In this document: positions 37,097-45,564 of the stretch, one piece after another | How the letters are laid out: every line of letters starts with the position of its first letter | Numbering within the stretch: position 1 is the stretch's first letter | NCBI RefSeq assembly: GCF_900302445.1 | Contig: NZ_ONZF01000013.1 | Coordinates: 46,664-110,663, forward strand | Length of the DNA stretch: 64,000 nucleotides | Reading direction: 5' to 3' | DNA from: Palleronia abyssalis | GTDB taxonomy: Bacteria > Pseudomonadota > Alphaproteobacteria > Rhodobacterales > Rhodobacteraceae | Translations under genes and position numbers: made by a program | The notes under the pieces: model-generated | Database searches by the model: none | Seen by the model: the letters and a program-made list of their open reading frames with translations, nothing else | What the model was told of the DNA's origin: nothing

Positions 37097-38530
37097 ATGA
37101 CCGAGATTACGCCGATCACCCTGCCGAAATGGGGCCTGGAGATGTCCGAGGGCACTGTCACCAACTGGCATCTTGCCGAAGGTGACACGGCCGAGAAGGG
37201 CGTCGATCTGGTCGATGTCGAAACCGACAAGATCGTCAACGCGGTCGAGCTGGAACAGGGCGGCACGCTGCGCCGGATCCTCGTGCCCGAAGGCGAGACG
37301 GTGCCCGTCGGCACCCTGATCGCGGTCATGGCAGACCCGGCAATCGACGATGCCGCGGTCGAGGTGTTCATCTCCGATTTCAAGCCGGTCGACGCATCGT
37401 TCGATCCGTCCGAGGACAGCGCGCCCGAGACCAAGGCACAGGCTGCGCCCGAACCTCAAGCCGCCCCCGAACCGGCCCAGAATGTGAAGGCCACGCCGCT
37501 TGCCAGGCGGGCCGCCGAGGCCGGAGGTGTCGATTTGGCGGGTGTCAAAGGATCGGGCCGCGGCAACAAGGTGATGAAGGACGACGTGGCGCAGGCGGCG
37601 GCGGGCGGTTCGGCGCCGAGCCCCGAAGACCTGCGCGCCGAGAATGCCGGCGTCCATGCCAGCCCTATCGCCCGCAAGTTCGCCAACGAGACCGGCATCG
37701 CCCTGAAAGGCATGACGGGTACGGGTCGCAAGGACCGCATCTCGTTGCAGGATGTGCAGGACGCCGCGATCGACGCCGGCCTCTGGAGCAGACCGGCGCC
37801 GGTCGGGCGGGGCCCGGTCGTCGCAGCCGATGGGCCGGCGAGCGCGGGGGCGGAACAGCCGTTCACGGGGATGCGAAAGTCCATCGTGAAGGCACTGACA
37901 GCCTCGAAGCAGACCATCCCGCATTTCTACACCACGGTCGATATCGAGATGGACGCCCTGATGGATTTGCGCCGCGGGATCAATGACGCCGGGGACGAGG
38001 GGGCGGCCAAGGTCTCGGTGAACGACTTCCTGCTCAAGGCCTGCGGGCTTGCGCTGGAAGCGCATCCGGCCGTGAATGTCCATGTCACCGAAACCGGGGT
38101 GACCTCGTTCGATCGCGCCGATATCGCGATGGCGGTGGCGATCGATGCCGGGTTGATCACGCCGGTTATGCGAAATGTGGCCAACCGGGGTTTGCGCGAC
38201 ATCGCGGCCGACTCGAAGGATCTGGCGACCCGCGCACGTGAGCGTGGCCTGACGGCCGATGATTTGAAGGGCGGCACCTTTACGCTGTCGAACCTTGGCA
38301 TGTTCGGGGTGCGCACCTTCGATGCGATCATCAATCCCCCGCAGGCGGCGATCCTGGCCGTCGGCGGTCCCCGGCGCGAACCGCGCGAGATCGATGGCGA
38401 GGTCGGGTTTGTCACCGTGATCTCGGCGACGTTGTCCGCCGATCACCGTGCGGTGGATGGCGCAGTCGCGGCGCAGTTCCTGGCGACGCTCAGGACCCTC
38501 ATCGAAACGCCCATGAAGCTCGTGTCATGA
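37097..38530 (+). CDS. Dihydrolipoamide acyltransferase (E2), one lipoyl and two E3/E1-binding domains
   Basis: A 477-residue E2. The lipoyl domain carries Lys45 in VDVETDKIVNAVE. Two peripheral-subunit-binding domains are present, at about 131-164 (KATPLARRAAEAGGVDL...) and 187-220 (HASPIARKFANETGIAL...); two copies are unusual for one chain. The catalytic acyltransferase domain ends with DHRAVDG, giving His450 and Asp454. It transfers the acyl group to CoA. E3 is encoded separately at 46353. Confidence 0.9.
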   Translation: MTEITPITLPKWGLEMSEGTVTNWHLAEGDTAEKGVDLVDVETDKIVNAVELEQGGTLRRILVPEGETVPVGTLIAVMADPAIDDAAVEVFISDFKPVDASFDPSEDSAPETKAQAAPEPQAAPEPAQNVKATPLARRAAEAGGVDLAGVKGSGRGNKVMKDDVAQAAAGGSAPSPEDLRAENAGVHASPIARKFANETGIALKGMTGTGRKDRISLQDVQDAAIDAGLWSRPAPVGRGPVVAADGPASAGAEQPFTGMRKSIVKALTASKQTIPHFYTTVDIEMDALMDLRRGINDAGDEGAAKVSVNDFLLKACGLALEAHPAVNVHVTETGVTSFDRADIAMAVAIDAGLITPVMRNVANRGLRDIAADSKDLATRARERGLTADDLKGGTFTLSNLGMFGVRTFDAIINPPQAAILAVGGPRREPREIDGEVGFVTVISATLSADHRAVDGAVAAQFLATLRTLIETPMKLVS

Positions 38531-38533
38531 AAT

Positions 38534-38564
38534 AATGGCGGCTGCCTTCTGGGCAGCCGCCATT
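38534..38564 (+). terminator. Strong intrinsic-type terminator after the E1-E2 operon
   Basis: AATGGCGGCTGCC (38534-38546) and GGCAGCCGCCATT (38552-38564) make a perfect 13-base stem with a five-base loop, four bases after the E2 stop. A short pyrimidine-rich tail (CTTCC) follows. It also faces the convergent gntR gene. Confidence 0.8.
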
Positions 38565-38607
38565 CTTCCGATTGAAGCGGTTGCGCCTAAAGGCGCCGCC
38601 CGGCAGA

Positions 38608-39294
38608 TCAGCCGACCGACTTGATCTTCGCGGGCTCCTGATGGCCAAGCGCGATGTATTCGGCCAGAACGTCGCCCTGCACATTCGTATGCTTGCGGAA
38701 CAGATCGGCGGCGTGCTCGTACTCGCCCGCGCAGATGGCTTCCATGATCTTTTCGTGGTCGCGCAGGTTGTTCTCGGACCGGCCGGGATAGGACAGCTGG
38801 AACCGCCGATAGGGGACCAGCTTGATGCCCAGCCGATTGGTCGTCTCGATCAGCTCGTGATTGTGCGTCCCTTCGATCACCATCAGGTGGAACTTGCGGC
38901 TGAGGTGATAGTACTCGTCGTGCCGGCCGGACTCGTAGGCGGCAACCGAGGCCTCGTGCAGCTTGCGAAGGGCGGTCCGTTCCTGCGGTGTCATGCGACG
39001 GGCGGCCAGTTTGGCGCAAATCCCCTCGAGCTCGGACATGACTTCGAACAGCCGGATCATGTCCGACAGATCGATCTGGGCCACGATGGCGCCCTGGCGC
39101 GGCCGTTTCTCGACCAGACCGGACTGGATGAGCTGAAGCATCGCCTCGCGGACGGGGGTTCGCGACACCGAGAACCGGCGGGCCAGCGCCTCTTCGTCGA
39201 GGGACGCGCCGGGGGCCAGTTTGCCGGCGAAGATATCGTCTTCCAGTGCCAGTCGAACCGTCTGCGCGTGCGTCATCCCTGAAGTTTTGGCCAT
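38608..39294 (-). CDS. GntR-family regulator (FadR/FCD subfamily)
   Basis: A 228-residue repressor-type regulator. The winged helix at about 8-72 contains DDIFAGKLAPGASLDEEALARRFSVSRTPVREAMLQL. The C-terminal FCD ligand domain has the metal-binding His pattern (SRKFHLMVIEGTHNHEL, then RDHEKIMEAI and RKHTN). The start at 39294 follows AAAGGG. It sits at the centre of the second block. GntR/FCD proteins of aromatic routes (BphS, AphS) bind TTGTATACAA-like sites, and such motifs occur around this block, so it is the likely local master regulator. Confidence 0.88.
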   Translation of the reverse strand: MAKTSGMTHAQTVRLALEDDIFAGKLAPGASLDEEALARRFSVSRTPVREAMLQLIQSGLVEKRPRQGAIVAQIDLSDMIRLFEVMSELEGICAKLAARRMTPQERTALRKLHEASVAAYESGRHDEYYHLSRKFHLMVIEGTHNHELIETTNRLGIKLVPYRRFQLSYPGRSENNLRDHEKIMEAICAGEYEHAADLFRKHTNVQGDVLAEYIALGHQEPAKIKSVG

Positions 39295-39505
39295 TGGCGA
39301 TAAGCCCTTTCCGCGTGGTTTGGTGTGTTTCATACTATATTATTTTGAATACATAAGGATCCAGAACGTAACGTCGCTTCCGTGGCTTTTAAGTGCGATG
39401 CGACGCTTTCCCGCCAGTCTCCCTGCCCGTGGAATGGGCGTTATTGGCTTTCTCCCTCTGTAAGTATGCATTACACTGCTTTTAAGTATACCAAAAAGGT
39501 GAAGC
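39295..39505. promoter_or_regulatory. Divergent gntR/VOC promoter region with GTATAC motifs
   Basis: This 211-base gap has no gene. AAGTATACCAA at 39484-39494 lies just before the VOC gene ribosome site (AAGGTG). TTTCATACTATAT at 39328-39340 and GAATACATAAGG at 39348-39359 lie near the gntR start, suggesting autoregulation. A weaker copy AAGTATGCATTACA is at 39462-39475. Confidence 0.55.
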
Positions 39506-40048
39506 TTGAGCAGCGTTTTCGGCGATATCCGGCAGATCGCATATGTCAGCGCCGATCTGGACCGGGCCCTGGGCTTCCTGTCGCGTTCGCATGGGATCGG
39601 TCCCTGGTTCGTCACACGCGGCTACAGCGTTCCCAACAGCCGGATTAACGGGACCGAGCAGGAGGTGATCGTCGATGCCGCCCTCGCCTACGGATCGGGG
39701 ATGCAGTTCGAGGTCATCTATCAGCGTAGCACCGCCCCGACCCTCTATTCCGAATTTCTGGCGCGGTTCGGCGATACCCTTGTCCCGCACAGCGTATCGT
39801 CCTGGGTGACGGATTTCGACGCGGTGATTCATCGCGCCTTGGGCCGGGGATTCCGGCAGGTGTTCGATGCGCATACCGGGTTGGGCAAGATCGCTTATTT
39901 CGAACATCCCGACCGGCCGCACTTCGCCTATGAAGTGACCGAGTACACGCCGGCGCGGCAATCCATCTTTCGCAAGATCCGCGAGGCGGCCGCCGATTGG
40001 AATGGCGCGGCGCCGATCCGCGAGGACTGGCCCAAACCACAGATCTAG
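39506..40048 (+). CDS. VOC-family (glyoxalase/methylmalonyl-CoA epimerase-like) protein
   Basis: A 180-residue two-repeat VOC protein. Repeat 1 opens IRQIAYVSADLDRALGF and repeat 2 contains PHSVSSWVTDFDAVIHRALGRGFR. The start is TTG at 39506, fixed by AAGGTG. It pairs with an SDR gene 10 bases downstream. A second VOC gene (58224) shares the layout and a similar W-(D/N)-G-x-AP C-terminal end. Its role could be epimerase, isomerase or ring-cleavage; only one clear His ligand is seen, so metal use is uncertain. Confidence 0.78.
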   Translation: MSSVFGDIRQIAYVSADLDRALGFLSRSHGIGPWFVTRGYSVPNSRINGTEQEVIVDAALAYGSGMQFEVIYQRSTAPTLYSEFLARFGDTLVPHSVSSWVTDFDAVIHRALGRGFRQVFDAHTGLGKIAYFEHPDRPHFAYEVTEYTPARQSIFRKIREAAADWNGAAPIREDWPKPQI

Positions 40049-40058
40049 GGAGGATCGG

Positions 40059-40859
40059 ATGGCTAAACGACTGGACGGCAAACGCGCGATCATACTGGGG
40101 GCCGCGGCCGAGGGGAATCTGGGCCAGGTCACGGCCAGACGCTTCGCCGCAGAGGGGGCCCGTGTGCTGGTCGCCGGGCGTCACGAGGCCGCGTTGAGGA
40201 CGCTGGCGGACGAGATCAGCGGCACCCACGCGCTGTGCGATATCACCGACGAGGCCGATCTGGCCGCGATGGTGTCCCATTGCGTCGCCACGCTCGGCGG
40301 CGTCGATCTGGCGGTCAACTGTACCGGCTGGGGGCTGTTGACCCCGTTCCTCGACAACACCCGCGAAGAGCTGGAAAAGATGGCGGCGCTTCAGTTCACC
40401 GGACCGTTCCAGTTCTTTCAGGCGGTCCTGAGAAAGATGGCGGATGGTGGCGCGGTGGTCCAGGTCTCCTCGGCCACGGCCAAGATCATGATGGACGATC
40501 ACGCGGCCTACATGGGAACCAAGGCAGGGATGGATCATGTGATCCGTTGCATCGCGAACGAGTTCGGGGCTCGCGGCATCCGCGCCAACAGCGTGGCGCC
40601 GGGGTTCACCGCCTCGCCCATGACCGAGCGTGCGGCGAAGAACCCGGCCGTCGTCGGCGCGTTCGAGAAGGAATATCCGCTGGGCCGTGTCGGCACACTC
40701 GATGACACCGCCGAGGCCATCGTCTGGCTGTGTTCGGACGCATGTTTCGTAACCGGCGAGGTCATGCAGGTGAATGGCGGCGTCACGCTGCGCCGCAACC
40801 CGACAAACGCCGAGATCGTGGCCGCAGCCAAGGCCGCCAAGGCGGCGCGGTCGGCCTAA
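40059..40859 (+). CDS. SDR-family oxidoreductase
   Basis: A 266-residue short-chain dehydrogenase. The cofactor loop is LGAAAEGNLGQVTARRF instead of the usual TGxxxGIG, NNAG is NCTGWG, the catalytic residues are Ser in VSSAT and Tyr/Lys in YMGTK, and the end has FVTGEVMQVNGG. It starts at 40059 after GGGAGG. It is the second gene after the VOC gene, and its stop codon overlaps that of the convergent ligase gene. The substrate is unknown. Confidence 0.82.
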   Translation: MAKRLDGKRAIILGAAAEGNLGQVTARRFAAEGARVLVAGRHEAALRTLADEISGTHALCDITDEADLAAMVSHCVATLGGVDLAVNCTGWGLLTPFLDNTREELEKMAALQFTGPFQFFQAVLRKMADGGAVVQVSSATAKIMMDDHAAYMGTKAGMDHVIRCIANEFGARGIRANSVAPGFTASPMTERAAKNPAVVGAFEKEYPLGRVGTLDDTAEAIVWLCSDACFVTGEVMQVNGGVTLRRNPTNAEIVAAAKAAKAARSA

Positions 40860-42529
40860 CCCGACCGCGGACGGGATTTGGGATCGATCTTCTCCTCCCG
40901 CGCGAAGGCGCGCGGGAGTTTGAATTTCTGGATCTTCGTGGTCGACATTGGCCACGAGTCAACAATGCGTACATATCGCGGAATCTTGTAGCTGGCGATC
41001 TGATCGATGCAGTAGTCGACGACCGCCTCGGGCGTCAGCGTCGCGCCGGGGACCAGTTCGACGAAGGCCGCGGCCACTTCAAACAGGTGGTCGTCCTCGA
41101 CCCCGATCACCTGCGCGATCTGGATGTCGGGATGCGAGCAGAGATAGGTCTCGATCTCGAGCGCGGCGACGTTCTCACCACCGATCTTGAGCATGTCCTT
41201 CAGGCGGCCGTCATACGTGATGTGCCCGTCCTGCGAGACATAGCCCATATCGCCGGTGCGCAGCCACTGCCCGCCGTCGACAAGCGTCTCGGCCGTCTTT
41301 TCGGGGTCCTTGTAGTACCCGTCGAACAGGCAGAACCCGCCAATCCAGATTTCGCCCCGTTCGCCGAAGGGGACATCCTCCAGCGTGGTCGGGTCCACGG
41401 CCTTGGCCCTGACGCCGTCGAAGACCCGCCCCGAGACGGTGGTCGCCTGATCGGCCGGATCCAGCGGATCGGTATAGCAGCACACGCCCGTTGCTTCGGT
41501 CAGCCCGTAGGCGTTGATGTAATGCGCGCCGGGAAAGACCTTCGTGTATTTCTGCATGAGGTCCGCGGGCCCGACCGTGTGCAAGAAGCGCAGGCTGGTC
41601 AGATCCCGCGATGCGAAGTCGGGATGCTGGATCACCTGGTTCACTAGCGTCGGGAACGAAAGATAGCCGAAACTGACCCGCTCGGATTCCATTTGGGCCA
41701 GCGTTCGGCCCGGGTCGAAATGAGCGGTGCAGATCTGCGCGGCGCCCGATGCGCGGCAGGCGGCCATGGGCAGCATGGTGGACATGTGGAAGAACGGCAG
41801 CGGGTTCATCACGCTGTCTTCGACGCTGAGGTCGAACCGTTCGGCAAAGCTCTGCCCGATCATCGACAGCGTCCGGTGCGTGATCATGCAGGCCTTTGGA
41901 TGCGCCGTGGTGCCCGATGAATACATCATCAGTGCGTGGTCGTCGGGCGACGTGCTGGCCATGAGGGCATCGATCCGCGCCTCTGGGATCGTGTCGCTGG
42001 CCTTCAGGAAATCCTGCTCGGTCGGCCAGCGCGTCTCACGCGAGTCAGCCAGGTTGTAGATCGCCCGAAGGCGCGGGGCGTCTTCGAGGTCCAGCGGGCC
42101 GCCGTTCCAGATGTCGAGGTCGGGATAAATCCGCGTCAGCATCGCCCGGAAATCGACATGGGGCAGGGCGTGCCCGCCGATGAACAGAACGTCCATGTCC
42201 GAATGGCGCACCGCATAGCCCAGGTCGTCGTCCTTGAACCTGGAATTGATGGTCAGGGCGACGGCACCGATCATCCCCGTCGCATAGAACAACCGGACGT
42301 AATCCATGGAATTGGGCATCAGGATCCCGACATGCGCGCCCGGTGCGACCCCGGCGCCGCGCAGCGCACGCGCCCAGTGGCGCGCTTCGGCGTAGAGCTC
42401 GGCCCAGGTCAGGCGCGCGTCGTCCACGATGATCGCCGTGGCGTCGGGCCAGTCCCGCGCGGCCCGTGCAAGCATGGTCGCCGCCGTCTCGTTCCCGGCG
42501 GCGCGCACGGTTTCACCAGCTTCGTTCAT
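40856..42529 (-). CDS. Acyl/aryl-CoA ligase (ANL superfamily)
   Basis: A 557-residue ligase. The ATP loop is YSSGTTAHPKACMITH, the adenylate motif is YINAYGLTEATG, A8 is LRTGDMGYVSQDGHITYDGRLKDM, and the catalytic lysine is in WPMSTTKIQKFKL. It is closely similar in motif wording to the ligase at 59237. It is the third gene of an SDR-ThuA-ligase operon on the minus strand. It activates a pathway carboxylic acid, identity unknown. Confidence 0.87.
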   Translation of the reverse strand: MNEAGETVRAAGNETAATMLARAARDWPDATAIIVDDARLTWAELYAEARHWARALRGAGVAPGAHVGILMPNSMDYVRLFYATGMIGAVALTINSRFKDDDLGYAVRHSDMDVLFIGGHALPHVDFRAMLTRIYPDLDIWNGGPLDLEDAPRLRAIYNLADSRETRWPTEQDFLKASDTIPEARIDALMASTSPDDHALMMYSSGTTAHPKACMITHRTLSMIGQSFAERFDLSVEDSVMNPLPFFHMSTMLPMAACRASGAAQICTAHFDPGRTLAQMESERVSFGYLSFPTLVNQVIQHPDFASRDLTSLRFLHTVGPADLMQKYTKVFPGAHYINAYGLTEATGVCCYTDPLDPADQATTVSGRVFDGVRAKAVDPTTLEDVPFGERGEIWIGGFCLFDGYYKDPEKTAETLVDGGQWLRTGDMGYVSQDGHITYDGRLKDMLKIGGENVAALEIETYLCSHPDIQIAQVIGVEDDHLFEVAAAFVELVPGATLTPEAVVDYCIDQIASYKIPRYVRIVDSWPMSTTKIQKFKLPRAFAREEKIDPKSRPRSG

Positions 42530-42553
42530 GTGTCCCCCTTGTCCCGACAGGCG

Positions 42554-43372
42554 TCAGCCGGACCTTGCCCACTCGGCGGCCGCGTCGCTTGTCACCCAGT
42601 CTATCGCGTTGCGCAGCAGCCGGCGGAAATTGTCGTCGCCATAGGTCTTGGCGTCGTTGCCGCACAGGATGGTGACAGTCGGCGCATTGCCCGAGATCTT
42701 GGCCCATGCGATCAGGTCCGTGCCGGGGCCGTGCGTCCAGCCGTCCCGCGTCCACATGCGCGCCTCCAGCGCGTTGGCCGCGGAATAGAAATTGTCCTGG
42801 TGGAACGCGTAGTCGGCCCGCAACAGCGGCACGATTCCGTCCTCCAGCATCTCGATAAGGTAAAGCTCGTCGGTCAGGGTGAACCCACCCTCCAGCCCTT
42901 TGGTCACGGGATGGTCGCCCTCGGGGGTCAGCGTGAATTCGACCGGGAACACATAGCCGCTGTCGGGGTGATCGCGCCCCTTGTAACGCCCCGGCTGATA
43001 GAAGAAACGCGCGCCGATCGCCTCGGCATAGTCGTCCCACAAGGGCCATCCCGCGATGGCGTGGTGCAGGAAGATCATCGGCTTGCCTGCGTCCAGAAGC
43101 CCGCGGAACCCGGACTTGAAGGCCTCGGTCGGCGCGATCAGGTCAGGCGGCTTCGGCGTTTTGAACTGAAGCCCGGGCACGTCGTAGAAGAGAAGCGCAT
43201 CGAAATCCGATGCGCCCTCGGGCGACATCAGCGCCGCGGTCGCGGGCTGTTCGACATGGGTCCAGGTCATTCCGCGCATGGCGTCGAACATGCCGAAGAA
43301 GGCCGGCGTGTCGAACGGGTGCCCCTTGGTCGATACCAGGACGTTCAGGGGCGCATCGTAGCGGATGACCAT
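42554..43372 (-). CDS. ThuA-like domain protein
   Basis: A 272-residue ThuA-type protein: NVLVSTKGHPFDTPAFFGMFDAM, FDALLFYDVPG, LLDAGKPMIFLHHAIAGWPLWDDYAEAIGARF and VTILCGNDAKTYGDDNFRRLLRNAIDWV. It lies six bases after the SDR gene and 24 before the ligase gene. It is the second ThuA-like protein of the block and is more divergent, with HHAIAGWP where family members often have HG. The function is unknown. Confidence 0.78.
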   Translation of the reverse strand: MVIRYDAPLNVLVSTKGHPFDTPAFFGMFDAMRGMTWTHVEQPATAALMSPEGASDFDALLFYDVPGLQFKTPKPPDLIAPTEAFKSGFRGLLDAGKPMIFLHHAIAGWPLWDDYAEAIGARFFYQPGRYKGRDHPDSGYVFPVEFTLTPEGDHPVTKGLEGGFTLTDELYLIEMLEDGIVPLLRADYAFHQDNFYSAANALEARMWTRDGWTHGPGTDLIAWAKISGNAPTVTILCGNDAKTYGDDNFRRLLRNAIDWVTSDAAAEWARSG

Positions 43373-43378
43373 CGGGGC

Positions 43379-44140
43379 TTAGAACTGCACGCGTTTGGTG
43401 AAGCCGCCATCGACGATCAGGTTCGTCCCCGTCACCCAGCTGGCCGCATCCGACGCGAGGAAGGCGATGCATTTCGCGACTTCGTCGGCTTCGCCCATGC
43501 GCCCGTCGGGTTGCTGAGCGAGGATCGAGTTGAAGAACGCCTCGTCCTGTTGGCGAAGCTGGTCCCAGCTGCCGCCGTCGATCAGGATGGGTCCGGGCGA
43601 GACCACGTTGAACCGGATCCCGCGCTTGGCGTGGAACTGGCTCATCTGCTTGGCATAGGTGATCAGGGAGGCCTTGATCGAGTTATAGGGCATCGGCGCG
43701 ATGAACGTCTCGACGGCGGCCGTGGTCGAAATGAAGACCACGGACGCATTCCCGGACGCCTTCATGTGGGAAAACAGAGCGTCGAAGCCGCGAACGCAGC
43801 CCATCAGGTCGATCTCGAACGCCTTGTACCAGCTCTTCTCGCCGTCCATGCCGCCCCCGGCCGAAACGCCGGGCACGAAGATGTCGCAGCCGCCAAGCTC
43901 GTCCGCGGCGTCCTTCAGCCACTGCTGATAGCCTTCGACTTCCTTGACGTTCGCGGTGCCGCCGACGACCTTGACGCCGTGGCTCTGCAGTTCGTCCTTG
44001 GTTTTGGTCACGTCGTCTTCGCTGCGGGCGCAGAACGCGATGTCGCATCCTTCGGCGGCGAGAATGTCCAGAAGCGCACGGCAAATGCCCTTCGTCCCGC
44101 CCGTCACGATCGCCTTCTTGCCCTTCAAGCCCAGGTCCAT
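43379..44140 (-). CDS. SDR-family oxidoreductase with altered NNAG motif (paralogue of 29334-30095)
   Basis: A 253-residue short-chain dehydrogenase: TGGTKGICRALLDIL, VSAGGG in place of NNAG, catalytic YNSIK, and VDGGFTKRVQF at the end. The start at 44140 follows GGGAGGAACAGG; the long upstream extension crosses the promoter and is rejected. It heads the SDR-ThuA-ligase operon, divergent from the thiolase operon. The same length and unusual motifs as the SDR at 29334 indicate a duplicated pair. Confidence 0.83.
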   Translation of the reverse strand: MDLGLKGKKAIVTGGTKGICRALLDILAAEGCDIAFCARSEDDVTKTKDELQSHGVKVVGGTANVKEVEGYQQWLKDAADELGGCDIFVPGVSAGGGMDGEKSWYKAFEIDLMGCVRGFDALFSHMKASGNASVVFISTTAAVETFIAPMPYNSIKASLITYAKQMSQFHAKRGIRFNVVSPGPILIDGGSWDQLRQQDEAFFNSILAQQPDGRMGEADEVAKCIAFLASDAASWVTGTNLIVDGGFTKRVQF

Positions 44141-44376
44141 GCCTGTTCCTCCCGTTGATTCCGGCCCGTGGGACCATTCTTTCATATACAGACAAGTTTC
44201 TTTTCCGGCCAATGGCAAGCAGAAATTCAGCGAAATACCGGTCGGTTCGACGTGAGAACGTGCGCAGACCACTGATAATAATATAGAATAGCGCGTGGTA
44301 TCGTGAATACGGAAAAAGCTGTCTTTACATACAAGAATGCTGTTTCGTATACCAGACGGCGGGAGGGTTGCCCAGA
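44141..44376. promoter_or_regulatory. Divergent promoter region with several TATAC motifs
   Basis: An A/T-rich gap with no gene. TTCATATACAGACAA at 44181-44195 faces the minus-strand SDR operon. TTTACATACAAGAA (from 44324) and CGTATACCAGA (44346-44356) face the plus-strand thiolase operon. All match the block-wide TATACA/GTATAC pattern. Confidence 0.5.
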
Positions 44377-44412
44377 ATGGTGCCTGAAATCTGCCGAAGG
44401 TCCGGGGTATGA
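44377..44412 (+). CDS. Possible 11-codon leader peptide coupled to thiolase
   Basis: A short frame (M-V-P-E-I-C-R-R-S-G-V) starts nine bases after a strong GGGAGGG ribosome site, and its stop overlaps the thiolase ATG as ATGA. The thiolase itself has no comparable site. Translational coupling or a leader-peptide control is inferred. It could be fortuitous. Confidence 0.3.
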   Translation: MVPEICRRSGV

Positions 44413-45554
44413 GGTCTGGTGACGTGATCGTCGGCGCAGGCCGGCGCACGCCTTTGGGCAATTTCGGGGGCGCGCTGCGCGATGTGCCCCTTGCCGATCA
44501 GGCCGCGCATGCGATCCGCGACAGCGTGCGTGCCGCCGGGCTGAACCTTCAGGACATCGACCACTGCGTATTCTCGACCACGGTGCCCACGGATCGCGAC
44601 AGCCTGTTCTCTGCCCGCGTGGTCGGCGTGCGGGCCGGTCTGCCCGAGGAGGCGCCGGCCTTGTGCGTTTCGCGGGCCTGCGCGTCCGGCCTTCAGGCCA
44701 TCATTTCCGCCGTTCAGCAAATCGCCGACGGGCAAAGCCGCGTGTCGGTCGTCGCGGGGGCCGAGGCGTTTTCGAGGGTGCCGCACGTGGTCTCGGACCT
44801 GCGGTGGAACGCAGCGCGGGGCGGCCGCGCGTTCGAGGATATGCTGGACTGGGCCTATCGTTGTCCGTTCAGCCTGGAGTACATGGGCGAAACGGCCGAG
44901 GCGCTGGCCGACCGCTTTGGTTATACCCGAGAGGCGATGGACGACTGGGCCGCGATGAGCCAGTCCCGCGCCTTGGCTGCGCGCGACTTCCTTGGCCGCC
45001 AGATCGCGCCGATGACGATGCTGACCGAGGATGAAAGCCCGCGCCCGGATGCCACCCGGGAAAAGCTTGCCGGACTGCGCCCGGCCTTTCGCGACGGCGG
45101 GCGGGTGACGGCGGGAAACGCCAGCGGCGTGACGGACGGGGCCGCCGCGATGATCGCCTGCGCCCCCGGCGAGCCGACGCCCGAAAACGCCTTTCGGATC
45201 CGGGCCTGGCGCGCCGTCGGTGTCCCGCCCGAGATCATGGGGATCGGTCCGGTGCCAGCCGTGCAGGCCGTGCTGAAGGACACCGGGCTGACCCTGGCCG
45301 ATATCGACTATTTCGAGGTGAACGAGGCCTTCGCGGCGGTGAACCTGCATGCCGAAGCCGAACTCGGGATCCCGCGCGATCGCCACAACCTGTATGGCGG
45401 CGGAATTTCATTGGGCCATCCGCCCGCGGTGACCGGGCTGCGCATGGCGATGACGGCCGCACAGCACCTGCATGAAGCCGACCAGACCCTGGCGATGCTG
45501 ACCATGTGCCTGGGCGGCGGTCAGGGGATGGCGATGCTGATCGAACGTGTATGA
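44409..45554 (+). CDS. Thiolase (acetyl-CoA acetyltransferase family)
   Basis: A 381-residue thiolase with a full active site: Cys91 in RACASGLQAI, EVNEAFAAVN, His337 in GGGISLGHPPAVTG, and Cys367 in MCLGGGQG. It is the first main gene of a plus-strand operon with isomerase, E3, GMC and FAD enzymes. It performs the final thiolytic cleavage of a 3-oxoacyl-CoA. It contrasts with the cysteine-less homologue at 26347. Confidence 0.9.
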   Translation: MRSGDVIVGAGRRTPLGNFGGALRDVPLADQAAHAIRDSVRAAGLNLQDIDHCVFSTTVPTDRDSLFSARVVGVRAGLPEEAPALCVSRACASGLQAIISAVQQIADGQSRVSVVAGAEAFSRVPHVVSDLRWNAARGGRAFEDMLDWAYRCPFSLEYMGETAEALADRFGYTREAMDDWAAMSQSRALAARDFLGRQIAPMTMLTEDESPRPDATREKLAGLRPAFRDGGRVTAGNASGVTDGAAAMIACAPGEPTPENAFRIRAWRAVGVPPEIMGIGPVPAVQAVLKDTGLTLADIDYFEVNEAFAAVNLHAEAELGIPRDRHNLYGGGISLGHPPAVTGLRMAMTAAQHLHEADQTLAMLTMCLGGGQGMAMLIERV

Positions 45555-45564
45555 GGGCCAGCCG

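Noticed and set aside
35104..38530. Acetoin catabolism operon
   Set aside because: Only the dehydrogenase complex is present. The regulator and other aco genes are absent, and the context is CoA-thioester catabolism, so I kept a general 2-oxoacid dehydrogenase call.
41936..44158. 740-codon plus-strand open frame
   Set aside because: Runs antisense through ligase, ThuA-like and SDR genes that each have good starts and motifs.
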